From contig CP064980.1 of NCBI GenBank assembly GCA_016699535.1, positions 2,550,001 to 2,614,000 of the forward strand: a stretch of 64,000 nucleotides of DNA, in the 5' to 3' direction. The DNA is from Myxococcales bacterium (lineage in GTDB: Bacteria > Myxococcota_A > Polyangia > Polyangiales > GCA-016699535). The position numbers were made by a program, and so were the translations under genes. This document shows positions 1 through 7,740 of this stretch, in pieces. The notes below the pieces were generated by a model, which was not told the DNA's origin, did not search any database, and saw only the letters and a program-made list of their open reading frames with translations. Numbering within the stretch: position 1 is the first letter of the stretch; each line of letters starts with the position of its first letter.

Positions 1-665
1 AGCACGCGTAGCTCCTTAACTACTGGCATAGACCTAAATCCCACAGCTTCAAAAGCATCAAAGTAGTCTTGCAAGGTTTTATGCACGGCTTGGACACGAA
101 GTTCTGTGCCATCCCGGCAAAAAATCTTGCCCTGGTTTTGACAGTCCACGCCTGAAAAATAGCCGCGCCCTTCCATGTCAAAGTAAAAAGGAGCGCTTTT
201 TTCTTGGCGCATGAAGGCGAAACATGGATGGGGGACTGAAAACACAAACTGCCCTCCACCTTTGAGCACACGATGCATTTCTTTCATCGCGACTTGCATG
301 TCGCGTGTGCTAATGTAGTTAAAAACAAAGACAGCAAGTACGAGATCAAAGCTTTCCGATGGAAGATCAAGCTTGCGTACATCCCCTTGCTGATACTCGA
401 TACCTAAAGACTGTTCTTGCTCTTGGGCCTTGGCGAGGTCCACCATCTTTTCGGAAAGCTCGATACCGAGCACGCGCGAAGCGCCCCGTATCCTCATTTC
501 TCGTGAGCAGTAACCTTCGCCGCAACCGGCATCCAAAACTGAACGCCCTGTGACATCTCCGCATAAATCGAAAACGGCTGGCCTTCCAGTAAAATCGGAT
601 AAACTATTCGGCTCTTTTCGCTTCCAACGGCTTGCATCTGTATTGTAGAGTTTGCGTGTTTCCAC
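1..665 (-). CDS. Class I SAM-dependent methyltransferase (partial, C-terminus outside window)
   Basis: The reading frame runs off the left edge. It starts at a GTG at 665 that overlaps the TAG stop of the upstream gene (TAGTG), so the two are probably translationally coupled. SAM-binding motif I (VLDAGCGEG, residues ~43-51) is clear. It is followed by an acidic ribose-binding position (GIELSEKMVDLA), a motif with GDVRKLDLP, and FDLVLAVFVFNYI then HRVLKGGG, the usual layout of UbiE/Methyltransf_11 enzymes. The substrate cannot be told from sequence. Coupling to a haem-oxygenase-like oxidase suggests the two act on one small molecule; that is inference. Confidence 0.85.
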   Translation of the reverse strand, partial: METRKLYNTDASRWKRKEPNSLSDFTGRPAVFDLCGDVTGRSVLDAGCGEGYCSREMRIRGASRVLGIELSEKMVDLAKAQEQEQSLGIEYQQGDVRKLDLPSESFDLVLAVFVFNYISTRDMQVAMKEMHRVLKGGGQFVFSVPHPCFAFMRQEKSAPFYFDMEGRGYFSGVDCQNQGKIFCRDGTELRVQAVHKTLQDYFDAFEAVGFRSMPVVKELRV

Positions 666-1435
666 TACAAAGCCTGCTCATCTTTTGCGGTGATGGCCCG
701 CGCCAACATCACATCCCAGACAGCGGCTCGCAGGTTCAGAGCCGAGATAGCTCCGAAGCGAATGGCTTCGCGTTTGTTGCTCCGATCCGCTGCAAGGTCT
801 TTGGCGATTTGAATCAAATGATCGGCGTGCTCTTCGTCGCATTTAGCGTGCAGCTCAAAAAAGAAACGATCATCGTCGCTAAGCGAGCTGTGCAGCTTTA
901 GCCCTTCGTTGATATAACCGTAGATGGTTGGCACGACGAACTCGGTACCAATCCCCATGCCGCCAAGTGCTACGCCGGGTTGCCTTGACTGACATTTTTG
1001 CAAAAACAAATCCCGCCAGACCAAGACCGTGGGCGCCGGGCGGTGCTCTTTGTCGAAAGCCTCATTCACACCCGCTGCTTCTCGAAACATTTGGAACAAG
1101 CGCGTGTGTGGGATTTTAGCGAGCTCATTGCTGTTAGGATCGCCTTTTTCTTCTTCAAGATTATGATAAATGAGTTCTCGATGCGCGTCTTTTTCCAAAC
1201 TACCAATGACGCCTTCAAGATAACTTATAAACTCTCGCCCATAAAAACCATATTGATAGGCGTAGTCGCGAACGGCCCAGGCCATGTCGGGTAAATCACC
1301 GGAAGCCAGTCGTTGCAAATAGGGATGATGAACTGCTCTGTGTTCAAGCGCTTCTCGGCATAGCGCATCGATAAACTCATCGGCTGATCCGCTGTATAGA
1401 AGTTGCCATGATGCGTGGCGTGACATGCTCCGCAT
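665..1435 (-). CDS. Haem-oxygenase-like diiron protein (CADD/PqqC/TenA fold)
   Basis: A 256-residue all-helical protein of the 'iron-containing redox enzyme' type. Likely metal ligands follow the haem-oxygenase-like diiron oxidase (HDO) pattern: a Glu in NLEEEKGD (~94-96), His110, Glu165 (GIGTEF), then His196-x3-Asp200-x2-His203 in ELHAKCDEEHAD. The last spacing is the one known from CADD-type enzymes. Characterised relatives do oxygen-dependent reactions such as pABA formation, fatty-acid decarboxylation or amino-acid cleavage; which applies here is unknown. A second in-frame ATG at residue 4 is an alternative start. It is directly followed by the methyltransferase, with stop and start overlapping, so a two-gene operon is likely. 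Confidence 0.8.
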   Translation of the reverse strand: MRSMSRHASWQLLYSGSADEFIDALCREALEHRAVHHPYLQRLASGDLPDMAWAVRDYAYQYGFYGREFISYLEGVIGSLEKDAHRELIYHNLEEEKGDPNSNELAKIPHTRLFQMFREAAGVNEAFDKEHRPAPTVLVWRDLFLQKCQSRQPGVALGGMGIGTEFVVPTIYGYINEGLKLHSSLSDDDRFFFELHAKCDEEHADHLIQIAKDLAADRSNKREAIRFGAISALNLRAAVWDVMLARAITAKDEQAL

Positions 1436-1491
1436 TTTAGCTCAGAAGATTGAAAATGGACACAAAGCGTCAATGGTAGGAACATGCCCAC

Positions 1492-2706
1492 ATGGACTCG
1501 ATACAGGGAAGTAAAAAGACTCGACGGGAGTTCTTAGAGCTCAGTGGCCAAGCTGCCTTTGTGGCAGCAGCTGGCAGCGTCATGCTTAGCGGCGTGGCTT
1601 GTGGGGATTCAAGCAAAAAACTTCGCATTGGGGTGGTCGGCGGTAACTTTGGTCTTGAATTTCCTTTTCATTTACATCCCAACGCTCAAGTCACGGCGGT
1701 AAGTGATTTGCGCGAGGAGCGGTTAAAGAGACTGCAAGGTCTTCATACGAAAGCTACGCCCTACCCATCGCTTGAGGAACTGCTTAAAAAGGAAAAGAAC
1801 ATCGATGCAGTAGCCTTGTTCACGGAAGGCCCACAACACGCGAAGCATGTGCTTGCCTGCTTTGATCGTGGTCTTCACGTATTGTGCGCTGTGCCAGCGT
1901 GTTTTTCGTTGGACGAAGCCCAAGCGTTGACTGACAAGCAAAAGAAAACAGGTCTCACCTACATGATGGCGGAGACGAGTTACTATCGTGCGGGCTGCAT
2001 TTTTGCGCGTGAAATGTATCAGCGTAAAACGTTTGGCGAGCTTTTCTACACCGAGGCCGAATACTATCATGACCGCGGAAGCCTTACCGAGCTCGTTACG
2101 AACAAACAAACGCGCTTTTGGGATCCGGATGGCAAGCCCAGCTGGCGACAAGGTATTCCGCCCATGTTCTATCCAACACACGCGATTGGCTTTTTGGTTG
2201 GCGTCACCAAAGAGCGCATCAGTAAAGTCTCAGCGCTTGGTTGGGGAAACAAACATCCCTTTTTAGAAGGGAACCGTTACAACAATCACTATTGGAACGA
2301 AACAGCGCTCATGCAAACCGACAAAGGCCATGCGTTGCGTTGCAATATCTTCTGGCTTTGCGGAGCGGGCGGTGAACGAGCGCAATGGTTTGGTGAAAAC
2401 GGCACACTGCTTATGGCCAACGAGGGGTGTCATGGCCCCATCAATCATCCACGGGGCGGACGTGCGCAACGCATCACCATGCCGGATTATTGGAATTCCG
2501 ATATGTTGCCCAAGCCATGACGCGTCCATTCGGCTCATGGCAACGCTCACCCTTTCATCATCCACGAGTTCGTAAGCGCCACCCTAAGCCACCGAACGGC
2601 AGCGATTCCCCTAGCGGATGCACTCGCGATGACGGTACCAGGGCTCATCGCCCATCAAAGCGCCCTCAAAGGCGGCGAGCAACTCGATGTGCCTAGTTTT
2701 GGATAG
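1492..2706 (+). CDS. Gfo/Idh/MocA-family oxidoreductase, exported type, interrupted by an in-frame TGA
   Basis: The N-terminus has a Tat-like motif (TRREFLE) and a hydrophobic stretch ending near a Cys at ~37, so it is probably exported. A Rossmann segment (RIGVVGGNFG) and the family's central EKP-type region follow. The frame stops at TGA 2518-2520 after ...DMLPKP, leaving 342 residues. The same frame then continues without shift as RVHSAHGNAHPFIIHEFV... and ends with ...QLDVPSFG at TAG 2704-2706. That tail is the conserved C-terminus of this family, so the gene was about 404 codons. The TGA is a nonsense mutation or a base error. No ORF-spanning alternative start explains the tail. The substrate is unknown; most relatives use NAD(P) and sugars. 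Confidence 0.75.
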
Positions 2707-2854
2707 GTCTTATGGCCACAACAGTAGCCATCGGGGGGTGTGCATCTGGGGTAATTTGTCCTTAGTAATAAATTACATAAGTGATTTCAGTTGTTCGAGA
2801 CCTGGCGCAGAACTTGCATGTGTTGCACCTGTTAACCTTTGGAGTCCGGCGCCT

Positions 2855-4390
2855 ATGAGACCTGTATTGTCCCTCCTGTTAATCTTACTGCTACTGCTCA
2901 GTGTGAGCTGTGCGCCTTCCAAAAGCAGTGACATTGGAAGTGGTGGCTGGGCCCAAAGCGCCGATACGGCGGGATGTTTCTTCTCATTTAATAGTGAAAA
3001 ATCGTATTTGCTAAGCGGCATTTTTCGTCGTCCTCTTAGGGAAACCGTAGACATGACGGTAAACTGGTTCAAGGGACTGTTCCAGCCGCAAGATTCTTTC
3101 CAGATCAGTTTTAGTTTTCACCACACTGACGATGGTGCTGCTCAAGGAACGGAAACAACCCTGAACGTAAACAACGGCGAACAATGCATTCTTGATCTGC
3201 GTCGCGTTGTGCAAAGGTATATTGAATCTAAGATGAATCCGTGTGAGCTTGCTGACTTAGGAGCAAGTGGCGTTGTCTCATCACGCGACTTTACGCAAAC
3301 CGTGCTCAATCTGTTGCTTCGCATGCTCATTGAAGAGCAAGTTGGCGATGGGGCGCTGGCAGAAGACATTGCAGCCGACATTGAAACAGCGCAGGCAGTT
3401 TTGGCAGAACAAAGTTGTTCCGGTGCGCCACTGGATCGTCCAGGTCTTCAAACCTTAGCTTCCAACATGCAGAGCTATGCCGGCGATAGCGGTAAGCAAA
3501 TCATTTTCTTGCTTGATTACGATGGAACGCTTGCTCCGATCGTAGCTTTGCCGCAACTCGCAGCGCCTGACGAAGAGTTGCTTGCCTTGTTGCCGCAGGT
3601 GGCCGATCGTTCAAGCGAAACACATGTTGTTAGTGGTCGTGGTCAAGCTGACCTTCAGGACTGGCTCGGATCACTTCCCATTGGTCTTCATGCTGAACAC
3701 GGCTTGCTTTCAAGTAACATCCCGACGAGTGGTCAAGCACGTCAGTGGGTGGTTGACCCTCGTTTGCCCGAAGAACGCATCGAGGAAATTAAACAAGAGC
3801 GTGATCGCGTGATCCGTCCTATCCTCGAAAGCGCCATCAATGATCCTGCTCTTTACGTCGATGGAGCATCTCCGTTATGGACCGATCCAGCCACGGGCAA
3901 GCAATACCCAGCCTTGCTTATCGAGGAAAAATACATTTCTCTCGTCTTGCATTTCCGAGCAGCCGAGGAGGTTCTTGGTCGTGATCTTGAAGCATGGGCC
4001 GATGGCTGGCGAGAACAACTCGAAACAGCTATTGCTGCCAACAATCTTCCGCTTGTAGTCACGGGTCAGCCCGCCGACAAAAACCGCGAAGTTCAAATCG
4101 ATAAGGACGCGATTGGAATTGCCGATGTGCAAATTCACAAAGGTAAAATTGCGAATGGGGTAACGGAGCATTTTGATTTGAGCAAACCCACCTTGATTAT
4201 CGCAGCGGGCGACTCCGGAACCGATGAAGACCTTTTCGAAGCGATTCACTCAATCGAGGAAGCAAACGAAGCTGTTGAATCGTACACCATCCACGTTGGT
4301 GCACTTAAGGAAGGCGTAAGCACGGCCGCTCGATTCATCGTCGATAGTCCGGCCGAGATTCGCTACCTTCTTCAACAGTTTGTGAACTAA
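2855..4390 (+). CDS. Lipoprotein with C-terminal trehalose-6-phosphate phosphatase (HAD) domain
   Basis: I place the start at ATG 2855, after GGAG, rather than at an upstream in-frame ATG at 2687. It opens with a lipoprotein signal (MRPVLSLLLILLLLLSVSC, lipobox LSVSC). Residues ~25-210 are an unrecognised domain. The HAD phosphatase begins with DYDGT (Asp221 nucleophile, Asp223), followed by VVSGR, LHAEHG and, near the end, GDSGTDEDLF (Asp453 region): the OtsB-type motif order. All catalytic motifs are kept. The odd point is the location: OtsB is normally cytoplasmic and ~260 residues, while this is 511 residues with a signal for membrane anchoring. It overlaps the convergent HARE-HTH gene by four bases at their stops. 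Confidence 0.8.
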   Translation: MRPVLSLLLILLLLLSVSCAPSKSSDIGSGGWAQSADTAGCFFSFNSEKSYLLSGIFRRPLRETVDMTVNWFKGLFQPQDSFQISFSFHHTDDGAAQGTETTLNVNNGEQCILDLRRVVQRYIESKMNPCELADLGASGVVSSRDFTQTVLNLLLRMLIEEQVGDGALAEDIAADIETAQAVLAEQSCSGAPLDRPGLQTLASNMQSYAGDSGKQIIFLLDYDGTLAPIVALPQLAAPDEELLALLPQVADRSSETHVVSGRGQADLQDWLGSLPIGLHAEHGLLSSNIPTSGQARQWVVDPRLPEERIEEIKQERDRVIRPILESAINDPALYVDGASPLWTDPATGKQYPALLIEEKYISLVLHFRAAEEVLGRDLEAWADGWREQLETAIAANNLPLVVTGQPADKNREVQIDKDAIGIADVQIHKGKIANGVTEHFDLSKPTLIIAAGDSGTDEDLFEAIHSIEEANEAVESYTIHVGALKEGVSTAARFIVDSPAEIRYLLQQFVN

Positions 4391-6099
4391 GCTACCGTTT
4401 GGGCTTCCGCTTCGCTATTGTTTTCGCTCTCGGTTGCCTTCTCGGACTTGGATTCGATATCTTTTGCGCTGCCGTTATCGTCTGCAGAAGCGCTTTGCTT
4501 AGCAGACTCTGAGCTATCCGAAGACTCATCGTTATCTTGTGAAGCGTCTGTTTCGTTTTCACTTGATGTTGACGCGTTGCCATCACGGTTTCGGTCACGA
4601 CCTCTTCTGCGACGACGACTTCGTCCCATGCGGTTTCGATTGTCGCCTCCGCCTTGTTCTCGGTCTTTTGGACCGCCGTCTTGGATGTCCAGCGTATCGC
4701 TGCCAGCGAGAGCTGCGAGCAAATCAAACTGCGGCAAGCTCAAGATAACGCTGCTCTTTTCAAGGCCGATAGAGACAGCCTCTAGCGCATCTGTCCAGTC
4801 ATAACCATCAAACATGAGACATGGCGCTGTACCAGCAATGTTCGATTCAGCGCGAGCGTCTTGGCTCACTCGACCCAAGGTCACGAACCAAGCAGCGCTG
4901 GCATTGCCGTAGTGGTGGAGTCCGCCGCGGGTTTGCTCAACAAGACCCTTATCGATGTCTGAGCCGTCTCGGCGCACAACGATGGCAAGATGGGTTTCGT
5001 TGCGTCCAATGCGCTGAACACCGGCAAAATGCAATTCCCTGGCTGAACTGCCAGGTCTGCGTACAGCGCGAACTGCGTGCACGCCTTCGGCGTTGAGCCA
5101 AGAAGCAACGAGTTCAGCAAAGCCAGCCACGGGAAGTGCCGCGACCTGTTTGAGAAAGAGCTTATGAATCTCTTGTCGCTGTTCTCGCGCGAGGCGTCGT
5201 ATGTTTTCCTCAACCCGCACGGCCTCTGCGCTGATTAGCCAATCGGTGAGCCACAAACGCTCACCGGCTAAGCGAAAGCGCGCTCGTTTGCCTTCGGCGC
5301 GGCGTCCAGCATTATCGGCACGCAACGCAGCAGCCACGGTCGGCACCAAGGCTCGGGCTTGACCTTGCAGGCGTCCTTTGCGCACTAAGCGATCGGCAAC
5401 CCATTCAAGATCGCGCATGCCTCGTTCTTCGGCATCGAGCACGGCTAGTACAGCATCGGCGAGGCCTTTTGCGGTGAGTTCGTCATCTTCGGGCTCGCGA
5501 TCCCAATTGCCAGCGAGTTTGAAGCTTGGTTCAGAGCGCTGGCTTCGAGCTTGATGCGGTTGTTGGGGGCGTCGTTGCTCATCGGATCGCGACTCGTTTG
5601 CGCCCTCGGGGCCACGATTTCGGCGTCGTTTCCGACGTTTTGAGCTGCGATCGGAGGAGCCCTTGCTTTCATCGAGTCCGGCTAAAATTGGCTCATCGTC
5701 GTCGTCTTCCTCGGGAAAGAGCCCTGCACCTGAAGAGGCTTCTTCATGATTCTCGTCTTCATCCTCTTCTCCCTGCGAAACGGAAACGCTGTTGAGCACT
5801 TCTTCTGGGATCTCAATATCCTCAGCACGAATGTCGTCGTCGCCATCGCTATCGGCTGCGGCCAGGACTTCTTCGCTAAATTCCTTGAGTCCAAAAACAC
5901 CGGGTTTTACTTTCACGATGGATTGATCTCCTTCAAGTTTTTTCGCGATCATGGCCAATCGAGCGCTCATGGTCACTTCGGGCGATTTGCCAACGTGCGA
6001 GAGTAAATGTTTATCGATAGCCAGTTCGGTGATTTTTTTGTAATGCAATGGTCGGCCTACCTGGCGTAGGACCACAATTGCGGCTTCCGTAAAAGTCAT
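4387..6099 (-). CDS. HARE-HTH domain protein with Mrr-like restriction-endonuclease-fold region
   Basis: The N-terminal ~70 residues (MTFTEAAIVVLRQVGRPLHY... to VFGLKEF) form a HARE-HTH winged helix, a DNA-binding module also seen in ASXL proteins, RNA polymerase delta and restriction systems. A strongly acidic linker (~85-140) and a basic stretch (SSKRRKRRR) follow. A second winged-helix-like block lies at ~205-285. The block at ~300-460 resembles an Mrr/REase fold (LVASWLNAEGVHAVRAVRR... HLAIVVRRDGS... WFVTLGRVSQDAR). I cannot see a clean D-ExK catalytic set, so it may be inactive. The C-terminus is low complexity, Arg-rich then Ser/Glu-rich. A likely DNA-associated regulator or repair accessory; function not established. 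Confidence 0.7.
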   Translation of the reverse strand: MTFTEAAIVVLRQVGRPLHYKKITELAIDKHLLSHVGKSPEVTMSARLAMIAKKLEGDQSIVKVKPGVFGLKEFSEEVLAAADSDGDDDIRAEDIEIPEEVLNSVSVSQGEEDEDENHEEASSGAGLFPEEDDDDEPILAGLDESKGSSDRSSKRRKRRRNRGPEGANESRSDEQRRPQQPHQARSQRSEPSFKLAGNWDREPEDDELTAKGLADAVLAVLDAEERGMRDLEWVADRLVRKGRLQGQARALVPTVAAALRADNAGRRAEGKRARFRLAGERLWLTDWLISAEAVRVEENIRRLAREQRQEIHKLFLKQVAALPVAGFAELVASWLNAEGVHAVRAVRRPGSSARELHFAGVQRIGRNETHLAIVVRRDGSDIDKGLVEQTRGGLHHYGNASAAWFVTLGRVSQDARAESNIAGTAPCLMFDGYDWTDALEAVSIGLEKSSVILSLPQFDLLAALAGSDTLDIQDGGPKDREQGGGDNRNRMGRSRRRRRGRDRNRDGNASTSSENETDASQDNDESSDSSESAKQSASADDNGSAKDIESKSEKATESENNSEAEAQTVA

Positions 6100-6304
6100 T
6101 TGAAATTCCTATAGTTGGGGGAAAATCTAGAAAAGATTCGATGTTATGCGTACTCAGCCATTCCCAAGTTCCCCTGCTGATTGAGTCGGCTTTGTCGAGG
6201 ACAGAAACCTCGCACGCGATGAGTGACGCCATGAGCCGAGTTCATATCACTGCTCGGCGTTCTGTGCAACGAAAGTTGAAATTGCATGTTTTTTTGGAAA
6301 TTTC

Positions 6305-6350
6305 TGCCATAAATGGCATGTTTTTGGTTAAAAACATGCCAACATTGACA
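6305..6350. promoter_or_regulatory. Double palindromic operator (TGCCA-N4-TGGCA twice, 32 bp apart)
   Basis: The first site, 6305-6318, is a perfect TGCCA-TAAA-TGGCA. The second, 6337-6350, is TGCCA-ACAT-TGACA. Their starts are 32 bp apart, and the facing half sites form a near-perfect hairpin around a GGTT centre. The second site overlaps the -35 box of the downstream promoter, as a repressor site would. The same doublet with the same phasing occurs at 14826-14871, and a related site at 41458-41471. The binding protein is unknown. Confidence 0.6.
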
Positions 6351-6372
6351 TCTTTTGCGCTTTGGCTATGGT
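6345..6372 (+). promoter_or_regulatory. Sigma-70-type promoter of the PHA-granule-type gene, probably giving a leaderless mRNA
   Basis: TTGACA at 6345-6350 is perfect consensus. A 16-bp spacer leads to TATGGT at 6367-6372. The expected start point, about seven bases on, falls on or next to the ATG at 6379, and no Shine-Dalgarno sequence is present. A leaderless transcript is therefore likely. The -35 box lies inside the second half of the operator doublet. Confidence 0.55.
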
Positions 6373-6378
6373 CCTGCC

Positions 6379-6654
6379 ATGTCTGCAATCGATATTCGTA
6401 AAACTCATACTCTTGGTAAAGACAAAGCGCGAGAAGCCGCCGAGTCCCTCAGTGGCATGCTTAAGGACAAGTTCCAGGTTCAGACCCAATGGGACGGCGA
6501 TGTTCTCAAGTTCGAGCGCAGTGGCGCCAAAGGCAGCATCGCCATCAGCGACACTGACGTGCATGTCAAAGTCGAACTCGGCCTCATGCTCAAAGCCTTT
6601 AAGGGCCAAGTCGAGGGTCAAGTTACAAAATACCTCGAAAAGTATCTAAAATAG
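6379..6654 (+). CDS. Polyhydroxyalkanoic acid system (PHA_gran_rgn) family protein
   Basis: A 91-residue protein beginning MSAIDIRKTHTLG with the family's pattern: a short helix of 'KAREAAE', then KFQVQTQWDGDVLKFERSGAKGSIAISDTDVHVKVELG and a C-terminal amphipathic helix ending KYLEKYLK. I chose ATG 6379 over the in-frame ATG at 6355 because the homologous region starts there and the promoter's -10 lies between them. Members of this family are found with PHA granule genes, but also alone, so a storage role here is only a guess. No phaC/phaP gene is nearby. It is preceded by the doublet operator and followed 32 bases later by ddl. Confidence 0.7.
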   Translation: MSAIDIRKTHTLGKDKAREAAESLSGMLKDKFQVQTQWDGDVLKFERSGAKGSIAISDTDVHVKVELGLMLKAFKGQVEGQVTKYLEKYLK

Positions 6655-6686
6655 ATTTTTAGCATCCGGCTTGCTAAAGCTAGCTC

Positions 6687-7670
6687 ATGAGTAGTCTAAA
6701 AGATAAACATATTGGCGTTTTGATGGGTGGTATAAGCGAGGAGCGCGAGATTTCCTTGCGCACCGGTGAAGCTATTTACGCGGCGCTCAAGAAGCAAGGA
6801 TATCTTGTCTCCAAGATCATTGTGGACCGAGACGTGGACGTCACTCTGCGTAAAACCACCATCGACATGGCCTTTATCGCTTTGCATGGCACCTACGGCG
6901 AAGATGGCTGCATTCAAGGCCTGCTTGAGTTGCGCGGTATTCCTTATACGGGCTCCGGCGTCCTTGCGAGCGCCCTTTGCATGAACAAAGCCAAGAGCAA
7001 AGAGCTTTTCAGGCTGCACAATATTCCTACGGCGCCCTACTATCTTGTGCGTCGCGATCAGCTTGCTTCGTATAAGAAACTACACGAAGACTTTGCTTTT
7101 CCTGTCTTTGTAAAACCCAATAATCAAGGTTCGAGCGTAGGCGGCTCTCGTGCCCAAACGCTTGAAGAGCTTAAAGAAAGCCTCGAGCTTGCTGCCAAGT
7201 TCGATCACGAAATCCTTGTTGAACGCTTTGTTCCTGGTCGTGAAGTCACCATTGGCGTTTTGCATGGCAAAGCTCTTGGGGCGATTGAAATCGAGCCTAA
7301 ACGCGAGTTTTACGATTACAAAGCGAAGTACGAAGCGGGTCAAAGCGAGTATCATTTCCCAGCGCGGCTATCCCAAGAGCACTACGATAGTGTGCTTGCG
7401 CTTGCTGAAAAGGCCAACGCTTGTTTGGGCGTAACCGGCGTAAGCCGTGTGGATACCTTGGTCACCGAAGGCGGCAACACCTACGTGCTTGAAGTCAATA
7501 CGATGCCGGGCATGACCTCCGAGTCAAGTTTGGTTCCCAAAATTGCAGCCGGGCTTGGCTTCAGTTTCGAAGAGCTATGCGTTGCCATCCTTGAAGGCAT
7601 TCCGCTTGCCAAAGCCCAGCAAAGCAAGGCGCAAACCAAGGTTTCGCCGGCTGCTGTGGCCACGTTGTGA
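6687..7670 (+). CDS. ddl: D-alanine--D-alanine ligase
   Basis: At 327 residues, it is normal for Ddl, a cytoplasmic ATP-grasp enzyme that joins two D-alanines for peptidoglycan precursors. It shows the N-terminal GVLMGGISEEREISLRTG signature, ALHGTYGEDG, the ATP-grasp core (FVKPNNQGSSVG) and the C-terminal EVNTMPGMT with the metal-binding Glu and Asn. The C-terminal ~15 residues are an Ala/Gln/Lys-rich extension. Start ATG 6687 gives the standard N-terminus. It follows the PHA-type gene in the same direction with a short gap and may share its promoter. Confidence 0.93.
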   Translation: MSSLKDKHIGVLMGGISEEREISLRTGEAIYAALKKQGYLVSKIIVDRDVDVTLRKTTIDMAFIALHGTYGEDGCIQGLLELRGIPYTGSGVLASALCMNKAKSKELFRLHNIPTAPYYLVRRDQLASYKKLHEDFAFPVFVKPNNQGSSVGGSRAQTLEELKESLELAAKFDHEILVERFVPGREVTIGVLHGKALGAIEIEPKREFYDYKAKYEAGQSEYHFPARLSQEHYDSVLALAEKANACLGVTGVSRVDTLVTEGGNTYVLEVNTMPGMTSESSLVPKIAAGLGFSFEELCVAILEGIPLAKAQQSKAQTKVSPAAVATL

Positions 7671-7740
7671 GCTAAACCGGCTTGTTTTCTCTGGTTATCG
7701 GGTGGCTTTTCGGTTCAATGCACCGTAAAGTGCCGCCGCA

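Noticed and set aside
2518..2520. Selenocysteine at the in-frame TGA of the Gfo/Idh gene
   Set aside because: No SECIS-like hairpin was evident after the codon and the family has no selenoprotein members that I know of.
7671..7740. Cobalamin or SAM riboswitch before metH
   Set aside because: The gap is only 70 bases, with none of the B12-box or SAM riboswitch sequence elements.
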